Source: Eopsaltria australis (taxonomy: Eukaryota; Chordata; Aves; Passeriformes; Petroicidae). Taken from it: a stretch of DNA of 64,000 bases. The stretch covers positions 1,240,001 to 1,304,000 of the forward strand of contig JAVTVJ010000296.1 in assembly GCA_034509425.1 (NCBI GenBank). The letters are read 5' to 3'. The translations under genes and the position numbers were made by a program. Shown in pieces: positions 36,501 to 48,500 of this stretch (position 1 is its first letter; each line of letters starts with the position of its first letter). The notes under the pieces were generated by a model, which saw nothing but the letters and a program-made list of their open reading frames with translations, was not told the origin of the DNA and did not search any database.

Positions 36501-39500
36501 AAGTCTGTCCTCATCTGTTTTATAAGCCCCCTTTAGGTACTGGGAGGGGCTCTGAGGAGATGATGAGCAGCTCCTCACCCCTGCAAGGCCAACCTCAGTG
36601 CTCACAGGGTCCCACGTGTCCCTGATGTGCTGGCAGGGATGAGCATGGCATTGGGAACACCCCCGTGGGTTGTGGGGACACCCCCTCCAGCCTGAATGGG
36701 CTGGGGACCAAAGGCCTTGTTTTCCCAGGGTCACCCCAGGAACAGATATATATCTGTGACACCCCAAAACCACCTGGCATCCCAAGAGAGCTGTGACCTT
36801 CCCCCTAACTCCTCCCCAGCCTGCATGAGAGGGAAGAGGCTCAGCACCCAACAAGGCTCTCACTTTTTTCTTGCTGCAGTAGATCTGCCACTTCTTCTCC
36901 GCCGGCAGCGCGAACATGGCCTCTCTGTGCTTGTCTGTGAGGTCAAGTTCATCCTGGAAAGGGGAAAAGAAACACAGAAAGTGCAACATGAGTACACAAA
37001 GGGGTGATGGCACAGACACAACCCCCAGACAGGCAGTGTAAATCATGAGGGGACACACCACAGCACAGCAGTGACCCCGCAGCATCACCCGTGACTCCCA
37101 ACTTGTCAGGGCAATGATGCCAATCCTCATCCTGCTCCTGCTGACCTCCCCTGACTCTGGGCTGCAAACTTCCCTGTCTTGTCCCTTCCAGACATCTCCT
37201 TCATTGCTTTTAAAGGCTGTAGGTGTTTTGGAAATGACACCCATGAAGCCATCACAGCTAACACAAGACACACACTGAGAGCTTCAGGTGAGCAACTTCA
37301 TCGAAGACACACACACAGAAAAGAAAAATTCAAACAGGGCCTTTCTTTTTTACCACCATTGCTTCACTGGAGCACCTCACCCCAAGTGGTCCAGCCCATT
37401 TCCATTGCTGACACCCTCACATCATCAAAAAATGTACGTGTTTTGGCTTTTGCTTTGTTTTCCTACAGCCAAAAATAGAAAGCTCTTTCCCTAATACCTA
37501 CAGTTCATAAAGAGGCACATCCTCTCCATCAAAACTGGATCACGCACTGCCTGGCAGAGATAAAGCTGTTTACTGACTGAAGCCTTTATTGGTTTATCTG
37601 ATGTTTTAAAGTACACATCCATTTTCGACTTGGAAGCTCGGTTAGCAGCGTGCCCTCCGCCGGGATGCCCGGGTATTATCAAAGCCTCATCGCTTCCTGG
37701 TGCTAGATGTAGGTCAAAGCTTTTATGAGGGAACTAAATAAAACATTCAGGCAGGGCTGGGAGGCTCGTTGCTAAAGCCAACATTGATCTCAGAACCGTG
37801 GGTGTCTCTTAAAATCGCCACCACTGATGACAATCCTCGTGCTGGCAGGGGTTTGGGGGCAGCAGTGAGATATTGGAGAGGCTGCAGAAGGCCACAGGAA
37901 ATCCCTGCCATGGCCTCCAGCCAACTCATCCCACCCAGACAGTGGATTTAAGTAAGAGGATCTCCATTAAAAATTACACACTTAATGCCAGCAACTAAAA
38001 AAAAAAACCCCACATGGAGACCTGTTAAAGTTTCCCTGCCTGAACAATAACACTCATCGCTCATCAAAACTGGCAGCTTCTGTACCTTAATCAAAGCCCC
38101 ATTTGGGGAAGGCTGAGCAAGATGCCTCTGGCAAAAGATGGGTGCCTGCATCAGCAAGCCCACAGGCAACCAAGAAATTCAGCTGATCTCATTCAAGCTC
38201 ATATTGTACCCAGCAGCCAAGGAAGGGAGCTTTCAGCTCTCTTGTAACCCAAACCCAGGGGCCCTCCAGCATAACAACCAGTGACAGAGGGTTGCTGGCA
38301 GTCCCAAGCATCTCAGAAAGGCTTATCTATCCACTGCAGGTATTGATTTCCCTTCTTGATGAAATTACTCCTCAAAAGGAAAGCTGTTGCAGAGCTTTTT
38401 CTCTTACGCATCTGTGGAGGAGGTTTTGCCTCTTCCCTGACCTTTTTACCCTAGGTCTTCAAACCACCATGATGCTGACGCTGGTGGAGTTCTGGAAGCA
38501 GACTTGGACACCCTTACAACAAAAAAAAAGCCATGCTGCTACAAGAGATACTGGGGGAAAAGAAAAGACTGAAAGCCTGAGCCCAGTGCGAGACACATCT
38601 CATGGTCCTGCACCCAGGGAGAAGAACCTGGGCTAGGGACTACTCCAATGAGTGCCATTCCCAAACATTCCCATGTCCTGACAGTTTGGGAGGTCAGAGA
38701 TTCATATCAAGCAACCAACCTCCACCCCAGCCTTGGGCAAGTCTCGTCACCCTTCCATGCCTCAAAATCAAAATTGCACTTCCCCGTTGTCTCCTCAGGC
38801 TATGAGCCAGTCAAACATCCAAGCTCTGCTTCAGCCAGGTTCATAGAAATCACAGAATGGTTTGGCTTGGGAGAGACCTTAGAGATCATCCAGTCCCAAC
38901 ATCCCCCACCCACCAGACCAGGTTGCTCAGGGTCCCATACAACCTGCCCCTGAACACTTTTATGCACACCTAAAGGTGGCCAACACCTACACAGGAACCC
39001 AGCTTTGAAATTCAGCTCACTGGAAAAGTAAATCTGGGAATGTGGGAGAGGACAAGGATCTCTTGATGAATATTTACCTCTGTGGTGAGGGTTTGAGAGA
39101 GCACAGGAAAATGTTTCCACTGTGACCCCATTTTCTGGCCATGTGAATCTGATAATCAGGCATGAAAGCACCAGCCATGCATATCTGCACTTGGGTCCTT
39201 AGAAAAACATTTACTGAAACTTCCAAAATACCCATACGCTAAAAAGACAACTTGTGCAAATGTGAAGATTGATTAACCAAGAAAAAAAAATCTAAACCAA
39301 GCTGAAGGCTAAGCAGGAGCAAGAAGGGACAAAGCAGAAGAACATATCAGGTGCTGGCACATGACCACGTGCAAACACGTCCAAAAAAGGTGCAGAAATG
39401 CTTCTGAGTCTCACACAGCACATTTCATTGTGCCCCAGCAGCTCTAACATGTTCAGTCATCACAGCCCTGCATCACTCAACAACACCTACCTAATGATAT

Positions 39501-42500
39501 CTTGCAGGATGCTTGGGAGAGGTGTTTAAATAAATACTATGTGGCACCCAGTGAATATGAAAATCCTCACAATCAAAGAGTGACTAACGAGTGTTATTCG
39601 GAGCTGTAACAGTGACTCAGCTGTGAAGAGTCAGGTCTTTGCTGGTTTTTACGTGCATGGGGATTCCTGCAGCCAGCTCCAGCCCTTTGCTAAGGCTCAC
39701 AGATGTGTATCTCAGTGCAGGTTGCTCAGAAACTGCCCTTTCCAACTCTAAAAGATCAAGAAAGGACAGGAACAACACTTGTTTTCTGGAGACTCATAGC
39801 CCACTGTAGAAAAGCAGCTCCCACAAAGCCTTTAACAATCGACTGGAGTCGCAGCACAGCAGAGAAGCCCTGCAAAACCCACACCCATATGGACCTTCAA
39901 TTAATAATCATGAGCTTGATAATTACGTGATTCTAACCAGCAATTCATTTTATGGGCCATTTGCAATCCAAACACTCCCACTACAGCCTGTGCTGCTGGC
40001 AGCTGTTGAAGAGTGAGAAGACAACTGGTGGGTCCATCACCCTCACCCTTCGCTTCAGCCTCACCTTTCACAGCTCTGCCCCTTCCACCTGGCTGCCTCC
40101 CCTGTCAGGATCTGCCAACTTCACTATTTTTAATACTTTTTTTGGAATCAGGTCAGTGGCACACAGAATAACAGCCTCATTTTACTACCAAAGGGAAGTC
40201 TCTGCCCAGAGTGTTTTTACTGGAAAGAGATACGCTACTCTTAAATATTTATCCCGTACAGCTAAACTATTCACCTTTACACCAGGAAACATGTTTCCAC
40301 ATTAAATCTTCATTTGAATATGTTTTTTTTTAAAACCTCACAGGGAAGCTTTGATTCTCAGTGTGTATTTTGCTATTTCTAGGAGGTACAGCACTTCCAT
40401 GCCATTTGCTCTGCTGGCGGCTCTCCACTCCAGCCAAGCAGACCTCACCCCTCTCTCTGAGCACACCACGAGCTCCACTGAAGATGAGATCTCAGAACAT
40501 TCTCCTAAAGCTGCCCAAGAAATGTGTGGCTTAGCTCAGCACATGGTGAGCAGAGTCCTGTGGGCCAAACAAGTGGTCCCTATCTCTCCCTTGGAGGACA
40601 CACAGCAGCACTAAGGGACAGATGTTCCCATGGCCTGCACCTCTCCGAGCTGGCAAATTGATGGTATGAGGAACCCTCTGGTCAATCAATCCCCTGGTCA
40701 GCAGGGCCATTGCCCAGGGCCATGCACAGATGGCTTTTTGAGTATCTCCAAGGAGGGAGATGCCACCACCTCTCTGGTTGGTAGCCACCATTTCCTGCAG
40801 GCAAAGCCAGACCAAGCCAAAAAGCCACTGGAAGAAACGTTCGAGCCTCCCAGCAGGAAGAGCATCAAGTCCAGGCTCAGATTCACAGCACAGTCCTCAG
40901 TGCAAGCTCTTGTCCCTGCCACTTCACTCATGCCATGTTTTAATGAGCATCTTCCACAGACTGAGAGCCAGGGCTTTAATGGGGGCAACAGGAGGGAGAC
41001 AGCAGGATGCTGCAAATCCTCTGACTTCAGGAATGACCTCCAGGATGGGCTCCTGGACCTGGCTGAGCCCAAGTGCTGCCCACCCATGTCCACAAGACCA
41101 CAGTGTGACCAGGATGGACTTTTCCCCTACATCTGACAGGCCCTTCATGCCATCAAACATTCCACAAGAAGAAGCTGGGGAGTAGAGATTAAATAAGAGA
41201 CAACTCCCTATAGAGGGGTCTGCAACCCTAAAACATGCTTAGAGGCTGTAGGAAAAGAAGATGAAAAACCTTTAATGCACCTCTCTGGCTGATAAATTGT
41301 GTAAGTGTAGTACATGGAGGAGACTGGGGGTCACCCACTGACATAACTGAAATAATGATTATTTAAAATTTGTTTGTTTGTGCTGGGTTTGTATATACAT
41401 GCATATATGTGTTTGTAGAATTATAGAAAAGCTTGTTTTGGCTAGGTTAATTTACCCCTCATGGATGGATTCAGTGAGTTTAGAAACTTCTGTAAGAGAA
41501 GCTGTGGCATGCAAAGATGAGATCTCTTGCACCATCAAATGAAGCATGAGACAGATCCAAGACTGTTCAAAAAATTTGAAAAAAAAAAAGAAGAAAAAAA
41601 ACAAAGTGTGAACTTTTTGGCAACATTTGGCATTAAGGGGTCCAGCATGGGAATTAAAAAGTCAATAAATAATGGCTTGTTGAAGCCTGCACTGCCTTCC
41701 TTTCTCTCGGGTCATATCGCTTTTTCACTCTCTTCCAGGCATTCTTCTCCAAGTTCATCAATTTGATTTATCCCAGAACGCTGTGGTGTCAGGGGAAATG
41801 GCAATCAGCATTTTTCCCCCGTTCCTCAGCTCGTGTTTTTCCGCTGCCCGCGCGGCCGGAGCTGCAGCTGCCGCTTCCACTGCCGGCCCTGCTGCCTCCA
41901 GCAAACCCCTGCCTCAGTGCACACCTTACTCAGCTCCTTATTTCCTTTTTAAGCCCTTTTATTGGGGAAAAAAGACATATTAATCCTTATTCATCAATGG
42001 CTGTTACGAACAACCCCCAGCCTCCACATGCACCCTGTGCCGCAGGAGGAGCTCCTCCAGCTGCAGCTTTATTTAGGCAACTACAATTCTCTGTGTATGC
42101 AGATTTATCTCAGGGTTTTTTTTTTAAGAAGTCTTTTATTTTTGTTATCACTAATAAAAATGTCTCCTCCCCAGCACACTTCTTTTCAGCTACAGCACCC
42201 TGAGAGCTTAAAAACAGCCCCTCAGACAAGCCAACCCCTGCTAATATTATCGCTGTGTATTTTTAATTTCTCCATGACAACTTGCAGCTGCAATTACAGA
42301 ACGTGAACAAAAATCAACTATTCATATTTCTTAATGAATAAGCATAACAGATAAAAGATTATTATTCATTTTGCCTTTATCATGTAATGAATTTCCTGAA
42401 TAAAGGAAATTGCTCACAGCAAGGGAATGAGTAGCAGCAACAAGGAATAACAGAAGCACTTCAAAGTGCTTATGCCTAGTTAACCTCCTCCCACAATGAA

Positions 42501-45500
42501 TTTTTCGTCCTAGACTCAGAAAAATCCCAATCCACCCTGCTCAGTTATTGACCTGAACATACTGGACAGACATAAATAAAATATATATTCTTTCCTTCTT
42601 CTGCAGGAAAGATTATGGCCATCACTAGCTGATTTAGCCCTTCAATAAACTCCAGCTGCAGTTGATTCATGTTCCCATCAGTTCAAACACCCAACAGAGG
42701 AAGACAGCATGTAATGCTTTAATATTTTAATTCTATTAATTATTTTGATAGGCTAAAGGTTTCAAAGCTGCTCATATTTCAATACTAGTGTATTTTAAGA
42801 GAGGTATCCACTTAGTTTCTCCTTCTTTTTTGTTGTCATTTATACAACCTCATATACACATTTTTTAATGTTATTTATTGAGCTTGGCATCCTGTGACCT
42901 TTTCACCGACCTCATCTGGAAAACCTTTCTCCCATTTTAATTAACCCAGCGTACTTTTCCAGCCTCAGTTATTGATCTACACAGTTTCACCCTGCAGAGC
43001 ACTCACATCTACAAGCCCTGCAGGTGCATCACCAGCGCACTTTTTCCACACAATTGTACACACACCCTGAAAAAACAACAAAAATATGTCGCAGCCTATT
43101 ATCTACTACTGTGACAGCTCAAATGGATTCAGTCCAATCAACCAGAGTTGGGGATGGTTGTCCTTTGGTGGATGCACCTCCTACCATAATAAAGCACAGA
43201 GCTGGCAAATAAGTAACGTTTCAGATGTGGATCTCTCATCTCTTTACAGAACCAAAGCAGCAGCTCCCTTTTCCGTCAGATTTTACCCTGCTTCTGCTGC
43301 TGGCATCTCAGGGTGCTGCTCAAGCTGGAAATCCAGTTAACAGGTCAAGTGTAGCTCCAGATGTCCCCTGCCTGACAGGGATGCTCAGGTAGGAACACTG
43401 TGGATGGTTGGTCTGGGGCTAAACCCTGCCAAGGTTTCCCCAGAAAATTCTCTGGGAAAGGTTTCAAGAAGGGGCTGGATGGAATTAGAGGCTACAAAGC
43501 CCCACAGCAGCTTGATCCTGAAAGTTTCCCAAGAGGTACCGCTCTGACAGTAGGACTTAAAGAATGCAGCCATGGGAAGCAAAAGCCACAGGAAGCAGAA
43601 GCCAGCTACAGCCTGATGCTGATGGAGCAATAGAGGATGGAAATGGACTCCTGGGTGGGACAAGTCCTCATCCCCCCCCAGGCCTGGCTTTAGTCACACC
43701 TGGCATCCTAATGGCATTTTTAAGAACTTACTCAGGTTCTAAGAAGAGTCACCCTGAGAGGAGCTTCCTCTGACCAAGGCTGGATGAGACTTGGGGCAAC
43801 CTGGTCAGGTGGAAGCTGTCCCTGCCCATGGGGGCTGGGATGAGATGATCTTTAAGGTCCCTTCCAACCCACACCATTCTGCGATTTCTATGATTTCAAC
43901 CAGCAAGATGTCAAATGCAAGCAGGCATCATCTTGGATTACTGATAAAGGGGAGCTGATCCCTGTAAATAACAGTATTGATCTGGACTCTGGAGTTCATG
44001 GGAATCAGGATCACTGGGCACTCAGGCAGGATCCTCCCTGCAGGGCTGCGAAAGCCTCGGCTGCCAAAAGCTGACCTTGGTGATGTTCCCACGCTGAGGA
44101 ACACCCAGGCTCTGCCAACAACAGATACTCCAGCTTCCACTCGTATCTGCAAATGGACACAAGGCAGGCACAGGCTATTCACGGCAGGAATGCTTCCAGC
44201 TGAGGATGGTGATAGAGCAGAACTCATCTGCTGCTCAATAACTCCAGCAACACCACCCAAACACTGAGCAGGCAGGAAGAGGAGCAGATTCCCCACCCAA
44301 AGAGGTTGGTACCCTCCATGGTGACCTGTGCCACAAAGACTCAGAGCAAGTACAAGCCAAAAACCTAAATGTCCCAATTAAGGTCACTGATGTGTTACTG
44401 AACAGCTGCCCAGGCATCTCCCAGGGATGTGGCTCCCTCTTTTACAAAGTGCAAAGTGGAAAGCATTTAGCAGGTAGACTATACTATTTCTCCACTTCAC
44501 TTGTACTTCTGGAAACAAAGGGGTTCCTTATGTGCTCTCTGCCTTCAGCTGAGATTAACACTGTGCTGGAACATGGCTCCTTTGTAGAATCAGGGGTTGG
44601 GAACAGCGTGTTTTTTGGGCAAGCCCCCACGCTGGTTTGTAGAAGTAACAGATACTGCAATTCCAGGGCTGTTTCTGCTGAAATACAGCATTCCTCGGTG
44701 CATTGGTTCATTCAGGTCCAGGGAATACACATAGGCAGAAAACCCTTATTTTCTGACTGAGTAGGTGTGTGACTTCTCTATCTAATGCCTACCTATCAAA
44801 AGGTACATTTAGAGATTATCTGGGAGGGTGTTAACAACATGAGGTGATGAAAACAAGCGCCGGGAGCACTGGGTTGGGATGGGAGCCTGGCAGGTCCAGA
44901 CTATTCACATCTGAAAACCAGAACCTGGGCAGCCTGGTAAAAGTGTCTGTATGGCACACAGATCCCTGCAGAGTGAATTCAAAAGCAGATATTACCAATC
45001 ATTTGGTTTGCCTTCTTAAAAGTGATTCATAAGCCAAGGGAGCTTGGTTTTGGGAGACAGCAGTGGGATGGGGTCAGGAGCTCCATGCTGAGCACCTGGC
45101 TCTGGATTCACTCTGCAGAAAGGGGGTGGCTTGCCCAGGACATAAAGGCTACTGCAATTGTAATTTTTTCCAGACACCAACCACATGCTTTTTCTTTGCA
45201 GATATAAGGGAAATGGCTTTGATCACCATTCAGTGGTTCTCAAAATCCTGAAGTCCTTAATGCTAGAAGGACCAGGCAGCAGAATACGACAGCTGACCTG
45301 CAAGCATGAAATGCAAAGCTTGGCTTTGCAGCTGATCCCTCAGCTGCTACTTAAAAGCCATGTTGTTTTGCAAAGCCCAAAACCTCATACTTTCTCCTTA
45401 TTGGATTAGAAACCGGGGGGAAAAGCACATTACTGAAGTTCCTAAGTACAACTGGATATTGCCAGCAACGAGTTCCCAGCCTGGAGCTGTTATTGACACA

Positions 45501-48500
45501 CAGCAGTGCTCACCCTGATCACACCACCACTTCTCCTCACGTTTATATGCTCCCTGTTCAAGCAGCATATAAAACAGCCATCATCCCAGCATGCCAGGAG
45601 GAAGGGAAGGCACAGCTCCAAGGGACACTGATGCATGGAGCATCCTAGCCCAGCACTGCACATCATGAGCCACAGAGCCATCGACCACCACGAAGCATTT
45701 CAAAGACAGCAGATTTAATGTCTGTGACAGGGGATACTATCTCCTAACTATCTCCTGATAGCATCCAGAGAGCAGCTTGGATGAAATGCATTAGTTGCCC
45801 CAAGTACAGCAAAAACAAATGCTGTGATAAATCTTATAAGCTGCCAGAGACCTTTTTATTGTTCTTCAGGCTCACAAGTTTCCACTACTTCATAAAGCAG
45901 CAGGGAGGGGATACAGCCGCCTTCCATGTGAGGGGAAGGCATAAAGCCCAGGCAGCATCAGTGGGCAAAGGCCTGCACCCATCCTGAGTCTGGGGGCTGA
46001 GGATATTGCACAGCCACTCGCCTCCCCAAATCCCAAAAAACTTGTCAGCTGCTGGAATCTGGGCATTGGTACCCAGGGAAGGCTACCTGCTCTGGTTTCA
46101 CAGGCTAAAAACATCACAGGCAGGATGCAGGGTTGGATGGAGGTTGCTCTAATTTCTTCTGCATCAGTAAGTTAGAAGTGAAAAGGCTGAGAAGCCCCAT
46201 CGGGAACACTAAATGGAATTTCCTCAAAGCCTGGGGATAACAAGCATTGAGGAATGTCTGGGGCAGCATCTCCTCTGAACCCCTCCCTCCAGCAGCAGGG
46301 ATGCAGGCTGGGAGCAGGGTGTGGGACCAGGGAGAGGCAGCACCTCGTGCTCCACGGGCAAGCAAAGCCACACCAGACTCAGCAGCTCCTCTGAGCATTT
46401 ATGAGGAGTCACCGGAGCATCACTCCAATCCTGCAGGGATGGGGATGCCACTGTGACCCACTCCACTGTGAAGAGAGCCAGCAAGGAGTCCTGGGTCAGT
46501 CTGGGGCTCCTCCTACCCTCTCCAAACCAAGCCATCCCAGCCCCCTGCCCGGTGCACACCACCACACACAGAGCATTTCATTACAAACCTCGGAGTGACA
46601 AGGAGTGTTAAGCAGATATAAAGGACATCAGTCATTCACCCATCTGGTGGAAAGTCTAGTTGCTGGCATAAAATAGAGAGGATTGTTATGGCAAGATCTA
46701 CCATATGGCACCATTATGTGGAGCTTTGCAAGTGCTTTCTGTGAGCGTGCAAGCAAGATTTCAGCCTTTGAAGAAATGCTGTATTGTTAGCCTGGATACG
46801 CAGGAGCCTCTTGAAAGAAGCTGTGGCAGATGGCACAGCTTTGTTCTCTTGGTTCGCAGGCAGTTCGTGCAACCCCAGATTTCCTCCTCTCTGGGGCACA
46901 GTGATCACTGACCCTCCTGATGTGTCCTGCAGGAGGACTGATGGCTCCTGAAACTCCTCAAATCCCATGGATGCTGCCTGGCAGGTACCACGAGCCTCAG
47001 GAAGCAAACACCGCCGACCCAAGCCGGCAGGACACAGTGGTTGATGCAACGAAAGCTGCACAAAATCATAAAGCACTGTCCCAGCCAAAGGAGCTGCAAA
47101 TCAGTAAATCTTGCTGAAATACTCTGCTTTTGTTTGTGCCTCCCTGCCAGCACCTGCTCCTCCCTGGGTGGCTGAGCCTGGCCGGAGCCCCGGCAGGACA
47201 GCGGACAAAGAAAAGCCTTTCAGACGGGGCCGGTGCCCGCTTGAGCGACATCCCAACAATGCTCCAACAAAACCCATTCACACCAGGCTGGGGGAGAGGC
47301 AGAGAAAGGGAAAAGGTTCCTCTGGGAGGAAGCGGTGATCAGTCATTGACCACAGCAACAACATCTGCATCTGCCCTGAGCCAGGGAAAAGCCCTGGCTG
47401 GGACAGGGAGCATCGTCGCTGCAGTCTGGGATGGAGATCAGGCATTTCTTACTGCTGAAATTGGTGCCCAGGCAAAAACACACACAAAAAAAAATCAGAT
47501 CCCATTTCCCTGTTGTTCCTAATGCAACTAAGTGAAAAACACTTGCACAGACACAGAATAAATACCTATTTATCTACTCTGTTTACCTCTCCTAATTAAA
47601 ATCCAAAGTGTCCATCCAACACAAAACAGGCCAAAAAACAGACACCGGGAGAGCAGCCCAAGCCTTTAGCTGACCTTGGAGTCACAGCTGCTCCACGTCC
47701 CTCTGCAGCTCAGGCCCTCATCCTCTGCTGCTGGCACGGGACAATCACCAATTTCTCACGCTACGGATGTTTCCTGCCTCAGATCAACAAGGCACACTTA
47801 AAAACATACAAAGCTCAGGGAATATTTTGCAGGATGGCTCCAAAAAGAAAGGGACTTTGCCCTTCGATGTAAGCAGCAGGCTGGGATCTGTGGAGCAGGG
47901 ATCCCACTCTGTTGTTTGTGTCTGTGGGAAGATTGTCCATGCCAAGGGACCAAACCTACTTCTGCAATGTCCCCAAAGATACCACCCCAACATCCTAGGT
48001 CTGAAATCCTCCATCCCTCCCACTCTGAGTCCCTTATGTGAGCAAGTGGGGCAGAAAAGTCACGATTAAGCTGCAAGGGAGGAGTTGGCAAAGGCCCAAC
48101 TCCAGCTGGCAAAGCCTCCAGATCCCCTCCAACCCCTTTAACTTCCCTCAACCCAATGGGCTGAGACAGCCAAGGACTTTGGAGGGAGCCTCAGTCCCAC
48201 AGAGCAGGCACAAGCCATCCATCCCACCCTGGAGGGCTGAGCACGATGGCATCGGGCTCCCGCAGGCATAAAGATCAGCCCAGCACCTCTGAGTGCTTTC
48301 TCTGTCTCTCTTCCAAATGTTACACAGTGGGTTTGTACAGGAACAGTGGGATACCTTCCAAACCATTTAACTAATGCTGAAATTTAATACCCAACACCAA
48401 CAGGTTACCGAGAGCAAGAAGGAGCCGTTGTAAGGATGGGGGGGAGAAATTTGCAACTTCACTCCCCTGAATGGGAATCTGCCTTCTTGTGCCCACAGGG

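Larger units (their letters stand above)
28044..36863 (-). other. Intron 2 (8.8 kb), with CR1s and a candidate regulatory element
   Basis: Donor AAA|gtgaga and acceptor ctaccag. It holds a long CR1 (31863-32147), a CR1 (36203-36545) and a candidate regulatory block (30060-30215). The rest shows many short ORFs on both strands, none with recognisable domains. I see no other gene. Confidence 0.8.

Noticed and set aside
36450..37271. 273-codon minus-strand ORF, the longest in the window
   Set aside because: It contains the real exon 2 of DAAM1 (36864-36953) but the rest reads through both splice sites into intron with no recognisable protein.
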